From the NCBI RefSeq assembly GCF_009709555.1, contig NZ_WJBG01000112.1:206229-270228 (forward strand): a stretch of 64,000 nt of DNA. The letters run 5' to 3'. Each line of letters starts with the position of its first letter. The stretch's first letter is position 1. Positions 28,301 to 35,255 of this stretch are shown here, piece after piece. The notes under the pieces were generated by a model. The model made no database searches, had not been told where the DNA came from, and worked only from the letters and a program-made list of their open reading frames with translations. The position numbers and the translations under genes were made by a program. This DNA is from Streptomyces blattellae (GTDB lineage Bacteria; Actinomycetota; Actinomycetes; Streptomycetales; Streptomycetaceae).

Positions 28301-31300
28301 GACACCGGCGAGACGCGGACGACGTACGACGACGCGAACCGCCCGGTGACCGTGAGGGACGCGCGCGGAGTGGTCGTATGGAACAGGTACGACGGCCTGT
28401 CGCGGGTCACCGAGCAGCGCCTCGGCAACCAGGACGGCAAGCTGCTGGCGACGACCCTTTACGACACGCTGCCCGGCGGCCTGGGCCTGCCGACCTCGTC
28501 GACGCGGTACACCGACGACGGCACGGGATACACCACGGGTGTCACCGGCTACACGGCGGACTACCAGCCGACCGGCACGAAGGTCCAGCTGCCGCCCCTC
28601 GTCGCTGCCTCGTACGGCCTCGACGACTCGTACGAATACGGCTACACCTACTCGAAGACGGGCCTGCTGACTTCCACGTCGCTTCCGGCGGTGGGCACGC
28701 TCGGCGCCGAAACGCTGGAGATCCGGCACAACGAGGACGGCCTGCCCGTCTCGACCTCCGGCGACACCTGGTACACCGCGGAGACCACCTACTCCCCGCA
28801 CGGCGAGGTGCTGCGCACGGTCACTGGCGAACTGCCCTACCGGGTATGGACGACCAACCTGTTCGACGAGTCGACCGGTGAGCTGCAACAGAGCATCGTC
28901 GACCGGGAGTCCGTCAGCGACACGACGACGGTGTCCGGCAACCGAGTCAACTCCCGTACCTACGCCTACGATCCGGCGGGCAACGTCACCTCGATCGCCG
29001 ACCGGGTGGACGGTGTCACGGACCGGCAGTGCTTCACCTATGACGCGTTGGGGCAGCTGACCGAGGCATGGACGAGTCCGGCGTCCTGCGCGCCCACGGG
29101 CAAGTCGGTCGCGGCACCCAGGTACGACGACGGCACGGTCAACGTCACGGCCGCGAACGACGGTTACTGGCAGTCGTACAGCTACGACGCGATGGGCAAC
29201 CGCACGAAGCTGGTCGAGCACGACCCGGGCCTGGACTCCTCCAAGGACGCGACGACTTCGTACGCGTACGGCGCCGCGGACGGCACCCAGCCGCACACGC
29301 TCACCGGCACGTCGACCACGTACCGGGCCGACAGCGGCGCGCAGGTCACGAAGGCGTCGACGCTGACGTACGACGCATCCGGAAACACGGAGACCCGCGG
29401 CACGGACGGCGACGAGCAGGCGCTGGAGTGGACGTGGGACGGGCAGGTCGAGAAGGTCACCGGGTTCGGCGAGAACGGGGCCGGCGCGTGGGCGGGCATC
29501 GCGGGCAAGTGCCTGGACCTGTCGGCCGCGTCGACCGCCGCGGGCACGGCGCTGCAACTGTGGTCGTGCAACGGCACCAAGGCGCAGCAGCTGCGGATCG
29601 ACTCGGAGTCGGAGGCGAGCCCCTCGACGGGCGCGCTGAAGGTGCTGGGCAAGTGCGTGGTGCCGAAGAGCGGCGGCAGCGCCAACGGCACCCCGGTGGT
29701 GATCGCGGACTGCACCGGCGATGCGGGCCAGCAGTGGACGACGATCTCCGCGGGCCACAAGCTCAAGCACGTCTCCTCGGGCAAGTGCCTGGACGTCCCG
29801 GGCTCGAACTCCGCGAACGGCACGGACCTGCAGCTGTACACCTGCGACGCGAACGGGCAGGCGCAGTCGTGGACGCCGGACACGGAGACGGAGTATGTCT
29901 ACGGCGGTGACGGCGCCCGCCTGATGGCCATCTCGGCGACCGAACGCACCCTGTACCTGGGCGAAGCGACGATCTCACTGAACGCCGACGGCGCCCAGTC
30001 CTCCGCCGAGCGCTATTACGCCCAGCCGGGTGCGCCGACCGTGCTGCGCCACGCGTCGGGCGGCGGGACCGGGGAGCTGTCGGTCCAGGTGGCCGACCAG
30101 AACGGCACCGCGTACGTGAACGTGACCCTTGCCGAGGGCAACAAGGTCAAGTTCTCCAAGACCGACCCCTTCGGCAACGAGCGTGCGGAGAGCGCGACCT
30201 GGCGCTCGGGCCGGTCGTACGTCGGCGGTGACGACGACAACGCCAGCGGCCTGGTCCACCTGGGGGCGCGGGAGTACGACCCGGTCACGGGCCGTTTCCT
30301 GTCCGCCGACCCGGTTCTGGACCTGGCGGACCCGGTCCAGATGAACGGGTACGTGTACTGCGAGAACAACCCGGTGACGTTCGCCGATCCCACCGGCCTG
30401 ATGTCGGAGGGCGGCAATGACGGCTACAGCGGTCCGTCCTCGGTGGAAGAAGCGTGGGCCAACGAGCAGTTGAACACGACCGTGTCGCAGGTCATCCGGA
30501 GCAGCGGCTGGGCGATGGTGTCCGAGTTCCTGGGGTGGAAGGACTTCGTGGACTGTGTCACCCGCGGAGATGTATGGGCGTGCGGCAACACGCTGGTGAG
30601 CTTCTTCGGGGGGATGGGCAAGGCATGGACAGCGGTCAAGGCCGTCAGAAAAGCCATCGATGCGGTGCAAGCGTGGCAGAAGGCCAAGGAGAAGGCCCGC
30701 AAGATTCTTGAGACGGTGCGGAAGGCCCGCGAGGCGGTCCGTAAGGCGAACGAGATCAGGAAGCGGGCAGCGGAACGCGCCGCACAACTGAAGAAGAAGG
30801 CACAGGAAGCCACAACCAGAGCGGCGAAGAGGGCCGCCCAGAAGACCGGCAATACCGCCCAGAAAACCCAGAAGGCCACGGCCAAGTCCGAGGAAGCGGT
30901 CAAGACCGGCTACCAGAAGGCCAAAGCGAGACCGGGCGCCAAGACCAGCTGCGAGAGCAACAGCTTCACCCCGGGCACGCCGGTGCTGATGGCCGACGGC
31001 ACCAGCAAGCCGATCGAGGAGGTGAAGAACGGCGACCAGGTCTTGGCCACCGACCCGGAGACCGGCGAGACGAGCGTCGAGACCGTCACCGCCGAGATCA
31101 AGGGCGAGGGCGTCAAGCACCTGGTGAAGGTCACCATCGACACCGACGGCAACCAGGGCCACGCAACCGCCGACATCACAGCGACCGACGGCCACCCCTT
31201 CTGGGTCCCGGAACTGAGCGAATGGATCGACGCGACCGCGTTGACGGCCGGCCAGTGGCTCCAGACCGGCGCGGGGACCTACGTCCAGGTCACGGCAGTC

Positions 31301-31777
31301 CAGCGCTGGACGACACCGGATGCCACGGTCCACAACCTCACGGTCAGTGATCTGCATACGTACTATGTGCTGGCTGGAACTACCCCGGTCTTGGTGCACA
31401 ACTGCAATGAAGCGGGCGACTATCTCTATCGCGGAATTCCCAAGGGGCATCCCGCGTATGACGATGCCCTTCAGGGACGTGCAGTGCCCAGAGGTGGCCA
31501 TTCCGACCCTGGGCGCCATGCAGGAGGTAATACCGAAAGCGAGTTCACCTCGTGGACCCACGACTATGAAGGCGTGGCCCTTGATGCCGCAGAGGAGCTT
31601 GGTCCGGGTGGAATCGTTCTGAGGATTCCAAGATCCAGTGTTCCGAAGGGAATCGACACTCAGATTCACGGCACGGACTTGGAATCGTACGAGGAGATGG
31701 AGCACGCGCTCCGAGGCCCGGTAGGAGGCGCGGAGATCAGTATCAACAGAGGGCCGTGGACTCTGCCAGGGGGGTAG
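25367..31777 (+). CDS. Giant RHS/YD-repeat polymorphic toxin, 5'-truncated, with ricin lectin, PT-HINT and ART-like tip
   Basis: 2136 codons from GTG at 25367. Order: RHS/YD-repeat shell (about 1-1370), with repeated YD-type units such as YAYDALGRTT and YEFDERGDMTGAEDSEGN. A ricin-type beta-trefoil follows (about 1372-1505; GKCLDLSAAS, QQW and QSW). The shell then resumes, with the RHS core GAREYDPVTGRFLSADPV (about 1630-1680). A Lys/Ala-rich coiled coil spans about 1740-1855, then a PT-HINT autoprocessing domain from Cys1862 (SFTPGTPVLMADG, ATDGHPFW) to TPVLVHN at about 2012. The tip is a 124-residue toxin (YRG, FTSWT, EEMEH). The homologous frame extends 5' of 25367 but meets TGA at 25325; the signal peptide and N-terminal shell are missing and no good SD is seen. 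Such proteins normally act in contact-dependent killing. Expression here is doubtful. Confidence 0.85.
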   Translation: MLTLGGTTTELVLPDGAKAVGDSWVTANGDGSRVELLKNTDFANGDDGEHWRVTTRDGTQYYFGRNKLPGWEDGDATTASVLSVPVAGNQDEEPCHAEKFADSFCDQAWRWNLDYVVDPQGNAMSLWWGRENNYYAKNMKYDAPVLYHRGGYLRSIKYGQRESYDQDDSTLDNEPIARVDFEVDERCFGEGVCTETNFTSGDHDKNRIWYDTPADLYCSGRSGEECYVPVPTFWSRKRLATVTTKAQRTEGSTAQTPVDSWTLQQSLPADATDEGAALWLESITRTGYAPDGETTKRLNPVRFVANSESMPNRVREGAADKNPVFDRLRIARVVSEYGGETLVEYNKPEGACKTGSGFPEPESNTGLCFPVYWHPDPDKADESLSWFNKYVVDFVEEKPAVVGVPDVTTTYDYGGTGGAWALNQAEFSKKKTRTYDQWRGFSLVTTYTGEDSSTPYMSTKQSMSATRYFRGMDGDPLPGGSARSVTVRDAEGAEIARDSEAFQGRVAETLTYTGAGGELVTRTVDRPTATVLATRPRGDGIPPLRAYRVLDSDTITVTRASDTSSGAKQWRTTETSTTYEAKYGLPVQVESWGDVDKEGDESCTVTSYVHNTDAHLIGLDKQTLTTAGTCAQASTATADDWISGARVAYDDGEVGDAPTTGLPTRTYDVSGNGGAWKLSGTITYDEYGRVKSADDAAGSTDTTTYIPDHGQVYSIVTTNELRHTAKTFLEPGRGTSWKEEDANSRTTHYAYDALGRTTATWGDATKTTSTTPAVKIAYDTTIGEPVSVVTSTLTDAGTYADSVVIYDGLGRERQKQTPAVGEGRLITDVLYSANGTIAQTNNAYYAPGEPSTIPFELDSDSQVPNATLYAYDGLGRVLSETPYESGKEKSGKATRYQYGYDNSTVIEPEGGAAQRSYTDALGRTVRVDTFTDAARTKYRSTTYEFDERGDMTGAEDSEGNRWTWQFDARGREIRSVDPDTGETRTTYDDANRPVTVRDARGVVVWNRYDGLSRVTEQRLGNQDGKLLATTLYDTLPGGLGLPTSSTRYTDDGTGYTTGVTGYTADYQPTGTKVQLPPLVAASYGLDDSYEYGYTYSKTGLLTSTSLPAVGTLGAETLEIRHNEDGLPVSTSGDTWYTAETTYSPHGEVLRTVTGELPYRVWTTNLFDESTGELQQSIVDRESVSDTTTVSGNRVNSRTYAYDPAGNVTSIADRVDGVTDRQCFTYDALGQLTEAWTSPASCAPTGKSVAAPRYDDGTVNVTAANDGYWQSYSYDAMGNRTKLVEHDPGLDSSKDATTSYAYGAADGTQPHTLTGTSTTYRADSGAQVTKASTLTYDASGNTETRGTDGDEQALEWTWDGQVEKVTGFGENGAGAWAGIAGKCLDLSAASTAAGTALQLWSCNGTKAQQLRIDSESEASPSTGALKVLGKCVVPKSGGSANGTPVVIADCTGDAGQQWTTISAGHKLKHVSSGKCLDVPGSNSANGTDLQLYTCDANGQAQSWTPDTETEYVYGGDGARLMAISATERTLYLGEATISLNADGAQSSAERYYAQPGAPTVLRHASGGGTGELSVQVADQNGTAYVNVTLAEGNKVKFSKTDPFGNERAESATWRSGRSYVGGDDDNASGLVHLGAREYDPVTGRFLSADPVLDLADPVQMNGYVYCENNPVTFADPTGLMSEGGNDGYSGPSSVEEAWANEQLNTTVSQVIRSSGWAMVSEFLGWKDFVDCVTRGDVWACGNTLVSFFGGMGKAWTAVKAVRKAIDAVQAWQKAKEKARKILETVRKAREAVRKANEIRKRAAERAAQLKKKAQEATTRAAKRAAQKTGNTAQKTQKATAKSEEAVKTGYQKAKARPGAKTSCESNSFTPGTPVLMADGTSKPIEEVKNGDQVLATDPETGETSVETVTAEIKGEGVKHLVKVTIDTDGNQGHATADITATDGHPFWVPELSEWIDATALTAGQWLQTGAGTYVQVTAVQRWTTPDATVHNLTVSDLHTYYVLAGTTPVLVHNCNEAGDYLYRGIPKGHPAYDDALQGRAVPRGGHSDPGRHAGGNTESEFTSWTHDYEGVALDAAEELGPGGIVLRIPRSSVPKGIDTQIHGTDLESYEEMEHALRGPVGGAEISINRGPWTLPGG

Positions 31778-31785
31778 GGTCCTGC

Positions 31786-32226
31786 ATGAGACAGCCTGCT
31801 GGGGTCGAGCACGACAACTTGGCCCCAGCAGGCTATGACCTGGAGGTAAGTGACTTGGAGCGGATGGAACTCGCCGAACTCCTCGTAGGTGATAGGGAGA
31901 TCTTCCGCCTTTGTAGGTCCGCATTGACTGGCGGTGCCGATTTTGAAGTATGGATCGAGCCGACATCGACGCGGGAGATCGCGTCCATCTATTCCCGTCG
32001 GATGCGGACCATGAATCGAACCGGGCAACCTTCAATCGGTGTAGCTGAGGCAGTTGCCGATCTCAAAGCGTGTGCAGATACGGAACTCCTCGTCGGATAT
32101 GTCGATGATCGCCCGACGGGCGGGTACTACTTCCAGATCTTCCTGACGTCGGGCTTCGAGAAGGTAATTTCATGCCTTGGGGTCCGACCCTCAGTGACGG
32201 ATTCTGATCCGGCGGATTCGGAATAA
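31786..32226 (+). CDS. Candidate immunity protein for the RHS toxin tip
   Basis: A 146-residue acidic, soluble protein starting eight bases after the toxin stop, with the purine-rich GGGGGGTAGGG before ATG at 31786. No signal peptide or known motif is seen. Predicted alpha/beta segments include LERMELAELLVGDREIFRLC, DFEVWIEPTS and LLVGYVDDRPTGGYYFQIFL. Base composition is visibly more AT-rich than the surrounding shell gene, as is the toxin tip, which is typical of exchangeable toxin/immunity cassettes. Immunity is inferred from position only. A strong hairpin follows. Confidence 0.65.
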   Translation: MRQPAGVEHDNLAPAGYDLEVSDLERMELAELLVGDREIFRLCRSALTGGADFEVWIEPTSTREIASIYSRRMRTMNRTGQPSIGVAEAVADLKACADTELLVGYVDDRPTGGYYFQIFLTSGFEKVISCLGVRPSVTDSDPADSE

Positions 32227-32274
32227 TTCTGTGCGGCTGAGAACTTCCGAGGCGACTCTTTGGAAATAGTGCAG

Positions 32275-32307
32275 AGGCCCCACCGGAGATTTCTTCCGGT
32301 GGGGCCT
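32275..32307. terminator. Perfect hairpin after the immunity gene
   Basis: AGGCCCCACCGGA (32275-32287) and TCCGGTGGGGCCT (32295-32307) are exact complements with a 7-nt loop. It lies between the immunity gene and a minus-strand integrase tail, so it can serve both directions. Confidence 0.85.
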
Positions 32308-32341
32308 CCGGGGTATCTGACGGCAGTAGTTGACGGCAACG

Positions 32342-32540
32342 TCAGCGGACGGGTGCGGCGCTGAGGGGCGGTTCGCCGCCTTCATCGAGCCGGTTGACGG
32401 CCCCGGCGGGGCCATGGAGGGCGTGGCTGAGGAGGTCGATGGCGTCGCGCTGGAGGCGGAGCCGGACGTGGGCGTAGACGATGGCGTTTACGCCGGTGTG
32501 GGCGTGGCCGAGGAGTTCCTTGCACTGCACAGCTTCGAAG
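32342..32540 (-). pseudogene. C-terminal tail of a tyrosine-recombinase integrase
   Basis: The minus-strand frame ending at TGA 32342 reads KELLGHAHTGVNAIVYAHVR, then LRLQRDAIDLLSHAL. This is the LLGH box (second catalytic His) and the active-site Tyr region of phage-type integrases. Upstream of about 32530 the similarity stops abruptly (the residues before CKELLGH are unrelated), so the catalytic Arg box and the rest are gone. It is a footprint of a lost integrative element in this island. Confidence 0.75.
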
Positions 32541-32729
32541 ACTCGCCAACGCGGGCTCCATGGTCTCCGGCGAGGACTTCATTTTCCCTACCGGCCTGTC
32601 ACCACCCGGTCCGACAAGCCGGCCTGATCCGCTCACACCCCACGCGTAGCCGGGGCCGACGCGTCAGCGTTCGGTTCCGGCTTGCAGTCAATGCAGCACA
32701 GAGAACGTAGAACGGAGATTCCCGGTTTA

Positions 32730-33497
32730 ATGGACACCACCCGTATACCCGCCAGTTCGCGTCGCATCCATGTCGCCGTCGGCCTCGTCCTTCCCCTCGC
32801 TCTGATCGCGGCATGCGGCAGCGGCGAGAACGGTGCAGTCGAGAGTCCTGCCTCCGTCCCCAGGACCGAGAGCGCCTCGTCGGCTCTCTCCGCCGCCCAG
32901 TTGGACAAGCTGTCCCTGACGGCGGGTGACGTCAAGGGGTTCACGGTCCGCGAACTCGACGAAACCGAGGCGTTCACGCAGCACGACGTGCGCACGGACG
33001 AGGCGGACTGCGCCCCCGTCAGCCAGGCCATGTATGACGTGGCCCTGGGTGACCCGGCGGCCACCGCTCAGCGGCGGATGGACTCGGAGCTCGACGACCG
33101 CGCCATCGACGCGGCGGAGACGTCCGAGGAACTGGACGCGGCGTTCACCGTCATCCACACCACCGTCACCCTCGCTTCCTACGACACCCCGTCCCAGGCC
33201 AGAGCGGCACTCGACTCGCTGAGGGGCTCGATCGCCACGTGCGAGGGTGGGTTCTCGTCCATCGGCACCGGCGAGAGGGTGGAAGCCGACACCGCGCCCG
33301 ACGCCGGTGACGAGGCTGTCGCCTTCGCCGTGGAGAGTAGCGACGACGGCGATCTCTCCGGCTCGACGAGGGCGGTGGTCTTCCGAGAGGGCGGCCTCGT
33401 CGTCCAGGTCAGCGCGGTCAACGACGACGCCAAGTCCACCGACGACTGGGACTTCCCCACCGTCCTGGTCGAGACCCAGGACGCGAAGCTCGACTGA
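32730..33497 (+). CDS. Putative secreted lipoprotein of unknown function
   Basis: A 255-residue protein. ATG at 32730 is followed by a basic stretch (TTRIPASSRRIH), a hydrophobic core VAVGLVLPLALI and lipobox IAAC, so it is probably lipid-anchored outside the membrane. The mature part is acidic, with a possible disulphide pair (DCAPVS ... TCEGGF) and an alternating alpha/beta pattern reminiscent of Streptomyces PknH-sensor-like lipoproteins, but I cannot assign a family with confidence. It lies between the integrase relic and a convergent DUF397 gene, within the accessory island. Confidence 0.75.
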   Translation: MDTTRIPASSRRIHVAVGLVLPLALIAACGSGENGAVESPASVPRTESASSALSAAQLDKLSLTAGDVKGFTVRELDETEAFTQHDVRTDEADCAPVSQAMYDVALGDPAATAQRRMDSELDDRAIDAAETSEELDAAFTVIHTTVTLASYDTPSQARAALDSLRGSIATCEGGFSSIGTGERVEADTAPDAGDEAVAFAVESSDDGDLSGSTRAVVFREGGLVVQVSAVNDDAKSTDDWDFPTVLVETQDAKLD

Positions 33498-33501
33498 CTC
33501 G

Positions 33502-33720
33502 TCAGGAGGGGGGCGAGGTGACGGCCCCGGTGCGTATGCCTGCCAGGAGGTGGGCGAGGGCGTCGGGGGCGGTGGTGAGGTGGGTGGTGGGGGTGTCGCT
33601 TTCGCGGAGGTGGGTTGCGGTGGGGGAGGAGGTGGCGAGTTCGACGCAGGTGTTGCCGTCGCCTCCGTCGGAAAAGGTCGACTTCTGCCAGTGCAAGGCC
33701 TGAGTCATCGTGCGCATCAC
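33502..33720 (-). CDS. DUF397 small regulatory protein of a WhiJ-like module
   Basis: A 72-residue protein with the DUF397 pattern: LHWQKSTFSDGGDGNTCVEL, then LRESDTP and a C-terminal hydrophobic helix (LAHLLAGIRTG). The usual W-x-KSxFS...G..CVEVA signature is clear. It overlaps the upstream XRE gene by ATGA (33717-33720). In Streptomyces DUF397 proteins are encoded with WhiJ-type XRE regulators and are thought to antagonise them. Confidence 0.9.
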   Translation of the reverse strand: MMRTMTQALHWQKSTFSDGGDGNTCVELATSSPTATHLRESDTPTTHLTTAPDALAHLLAGIRTGAVTSPPS

Positions 33721-34574
33721 AGTTCCTTCGTCACACGGTGGATGAGGTCCCGGGACGCCGTTGGGTTCAGCGCCGCCTTCTCCACCCTATGGAAAAGCGT
33801 TCGAAGCAGCTTCAGTTGGGGTTCCGCGTCGATGAATGCGGTGCCGGTGGGGGCATCACGTAGTCCGGTGTCCAGCTGGGGTACGGGGCCGCCTGCGTAC
33901 ATCATCGAAGCTCCGGCACCGGCGAAGCCGTCCTGGTCGGTTGGGATGATGCGCACTGTGGCATGCCCCCGCTCGATCTGGTCCAGGATCTGCCGGAGTT
34001 GAGCGCGTGCCACGCTGCGATCGGACACCCGGATGCGCAGGGCGAATTCATGGATGAGTGTCTCGTACGGCGTGGGGTTGTCGCTCTCGATGGCCGCCCT
34101 CCGCTTCATCCGGTGCTCCACGCGAGGGTTCAGCTCACTCTCTGGCAGCCCGGGGACCATGAACGAGTAGACGGCGCGGGCGTAGTCGGCGGTCTGGAGC
34201 AGCCCGGGAACGTGGGTGATCACCACCTCGCGCAGGAACGTCGCGTGGTGTTCCACTTCGGCGGTGTTCAGGAACACCGGGGGTAGCACCCCGCGGTAGT
34301 CCTCCCACCAACCTCGCGTGCGATCGATGGCCATGCCCACCAGCGCTTCGATCAAGGCCTCGTCCGTGCAGGCGTAGTGGGCCGCGAGGCGGCGTACGCG
34401 CTCTGGGCTCACCCCGGCGACGCCGGACTCGATCTGACTCATCTGAACCGAGTCCGCACCGAGCAGTGCTGCGGCTTCCCGGGCCTTCATGCCGGCTGCT
34501 TCGCGCAGTTTGCGCAGCTCAGCGCCCAGGCGCACTCTGCGAGCCGTGAGATGCCTCTTCGGCGGCACTCGCAC
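33717..34574 (-). CDS. WhiJ-like XRE regulator with DUF5753 domain
   Basis: A 285-residue protein. The HTH spans residues about 14-72: RLGAELRKLREAAGMKAREA, AALLGADSVQMSQIESGVAG, then VSPERVRRLAAHY. DUF5753 spans about 95-280, with the family core HVPGLLQTADYARAVYSFMV and later RIIPTDQDGFAGAGA. It is coupled to the downstream DUF397 gene and divergent from a HATPase gene, the standard WhiJ triad. The 218-bp divergent region contains a perfect palindrome (34642-34657) that is a good candidate operator. Confidence 0.92.
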   Translation of the reverse strand: MRVPPKRHLTARRVRLGAELRKLREAAGMKAREAAALLGADSVQMSQIESGVAGVSPERVRRLAAHYACTDEALIEALVGMAIDRTRGWWEDYRGVLPPVFLNTAEVEHHATFLREVVITHVPGLLQTADYARAVYSFMVPGLPESELNPRVEHRMKRRAAIESDNPTPYETLIHEFALRIRVSDRSVARAQLRQILDQIERGHATVRIIPTDQDGFAGAGASMMYAGGPVPQLDTGLRDAPTGTAFIDAEPQLKLLRTLFHRVEKAALNPTASRDLIHRVTKEL

Positions 34575-34641
34575 CTCCTCGTTTCAACTGCCTGGCACAC
34601 GTGCCCCGTTCGGGGGTCAGAGTACGGCAACGGGTTGCGGA

Positions 34642-34657
34642 TTCCTAAGTTTAGGAA
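34642..34657. promoter_or_regulatory. 16-bp palindrome between XRE and HATPase genes
   Basis: TTCCTAA-GT-TTAGGAA has perfect 7-bp arms around a GT centre, in a locally AT-rich stretch of an otherwise GC-rich gap. Position in the divergent promoter region suggests it is the operator of the WhiJ-like regulator. Inference only. Confidence 0.6.
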
Positions 34658-34792
34658 ATACCGTCAGTGCTGCGCCGCACACGCTGCGGAATCGCCGGGA
34701 TCCGGAAGCGCACCGCTCCGTCCTGCCAAGACGGCTGCGGCACTGCCACCGGCCCGCCCCTCAACTCCCCTCCCGCCGACAGGAGCTGACCC

Positions 34793-35206
34793 ATGCCCGA
34801 AAACAACCCCGAACCCTGGCAGTACGTCCTCTCCATCCCCAACGACCCCCGAGCCGTCACCATCAGCCGCCGCACGCTCCGCCTCATCCTCGCCATGCAC
34901 GGCCTGATCAACCTCGTCGACGTCGCCGAACTCCTCGCCGCGGAGTTGGTCGCCAATGCCGTACGCCACACCAAGGGCCGCGCCGACCTGCGCGTGTCCT
35001 GGTCGGCGGGCGTCCTGCGGATCGGCGCGTGGGACGGCGACCCTCAACCCCCTGAGCCACCACGGCAGTTGGACCGCATCGCCGACCTGGAGCAGGGGCG
35101 CGGCCTCGCCCTCGTCCGGGCGTGCTCCGACCTCTGGGGCTGGCAGCCGCAGTCCCGGCACGGCAATCGCGGCAAGTTCGTGTGGTGTGACCTGGCCGCC
35201 GCGTAG
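34793..35206 (+). CDS. HATPase-domain (RsbW-like anti-sigma kinase) protein of the WhiJ-like module
   Basis: A 137-residue GHKL ATPase-fold protein. The N box is LLAAELVANAVRHT, the D/G1 box region is LRIGAWDGDP, and the G2-like end is EQGRGLALVRACSDLWGW. No receiver or sensor domain is attached, so it resembles the stand-alone ATPases found with WhiJ-type regulators. GACAGGAGC precedes ATG at 34793. Kinase activity cannot be judged from sequence. Confidence 0.88.
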   Translation: MPENNPEPWQYVLSIPNDPRAVTISRRTLRLILAMHGLINLVDVAELLAAELVANAVRHTKGRADLRVSWSAGVLRIGAWDGDPQPPEPPRQLDRIADLEQGRGLALVRACSDLWGWQPQSRHGNRGKFVWCDLAAA

Positions 35207-35255
35207 CTCGTTGATCACGGCTGACGGAGAGACAGAAAGACAGAAAGGAGAGCTG

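Noticed and set aside
27572..32035. Long minus-strand frames opposite the RHS gene
   Set aside because: They mirror the YD repeats and have no recognisable domain or start signals.
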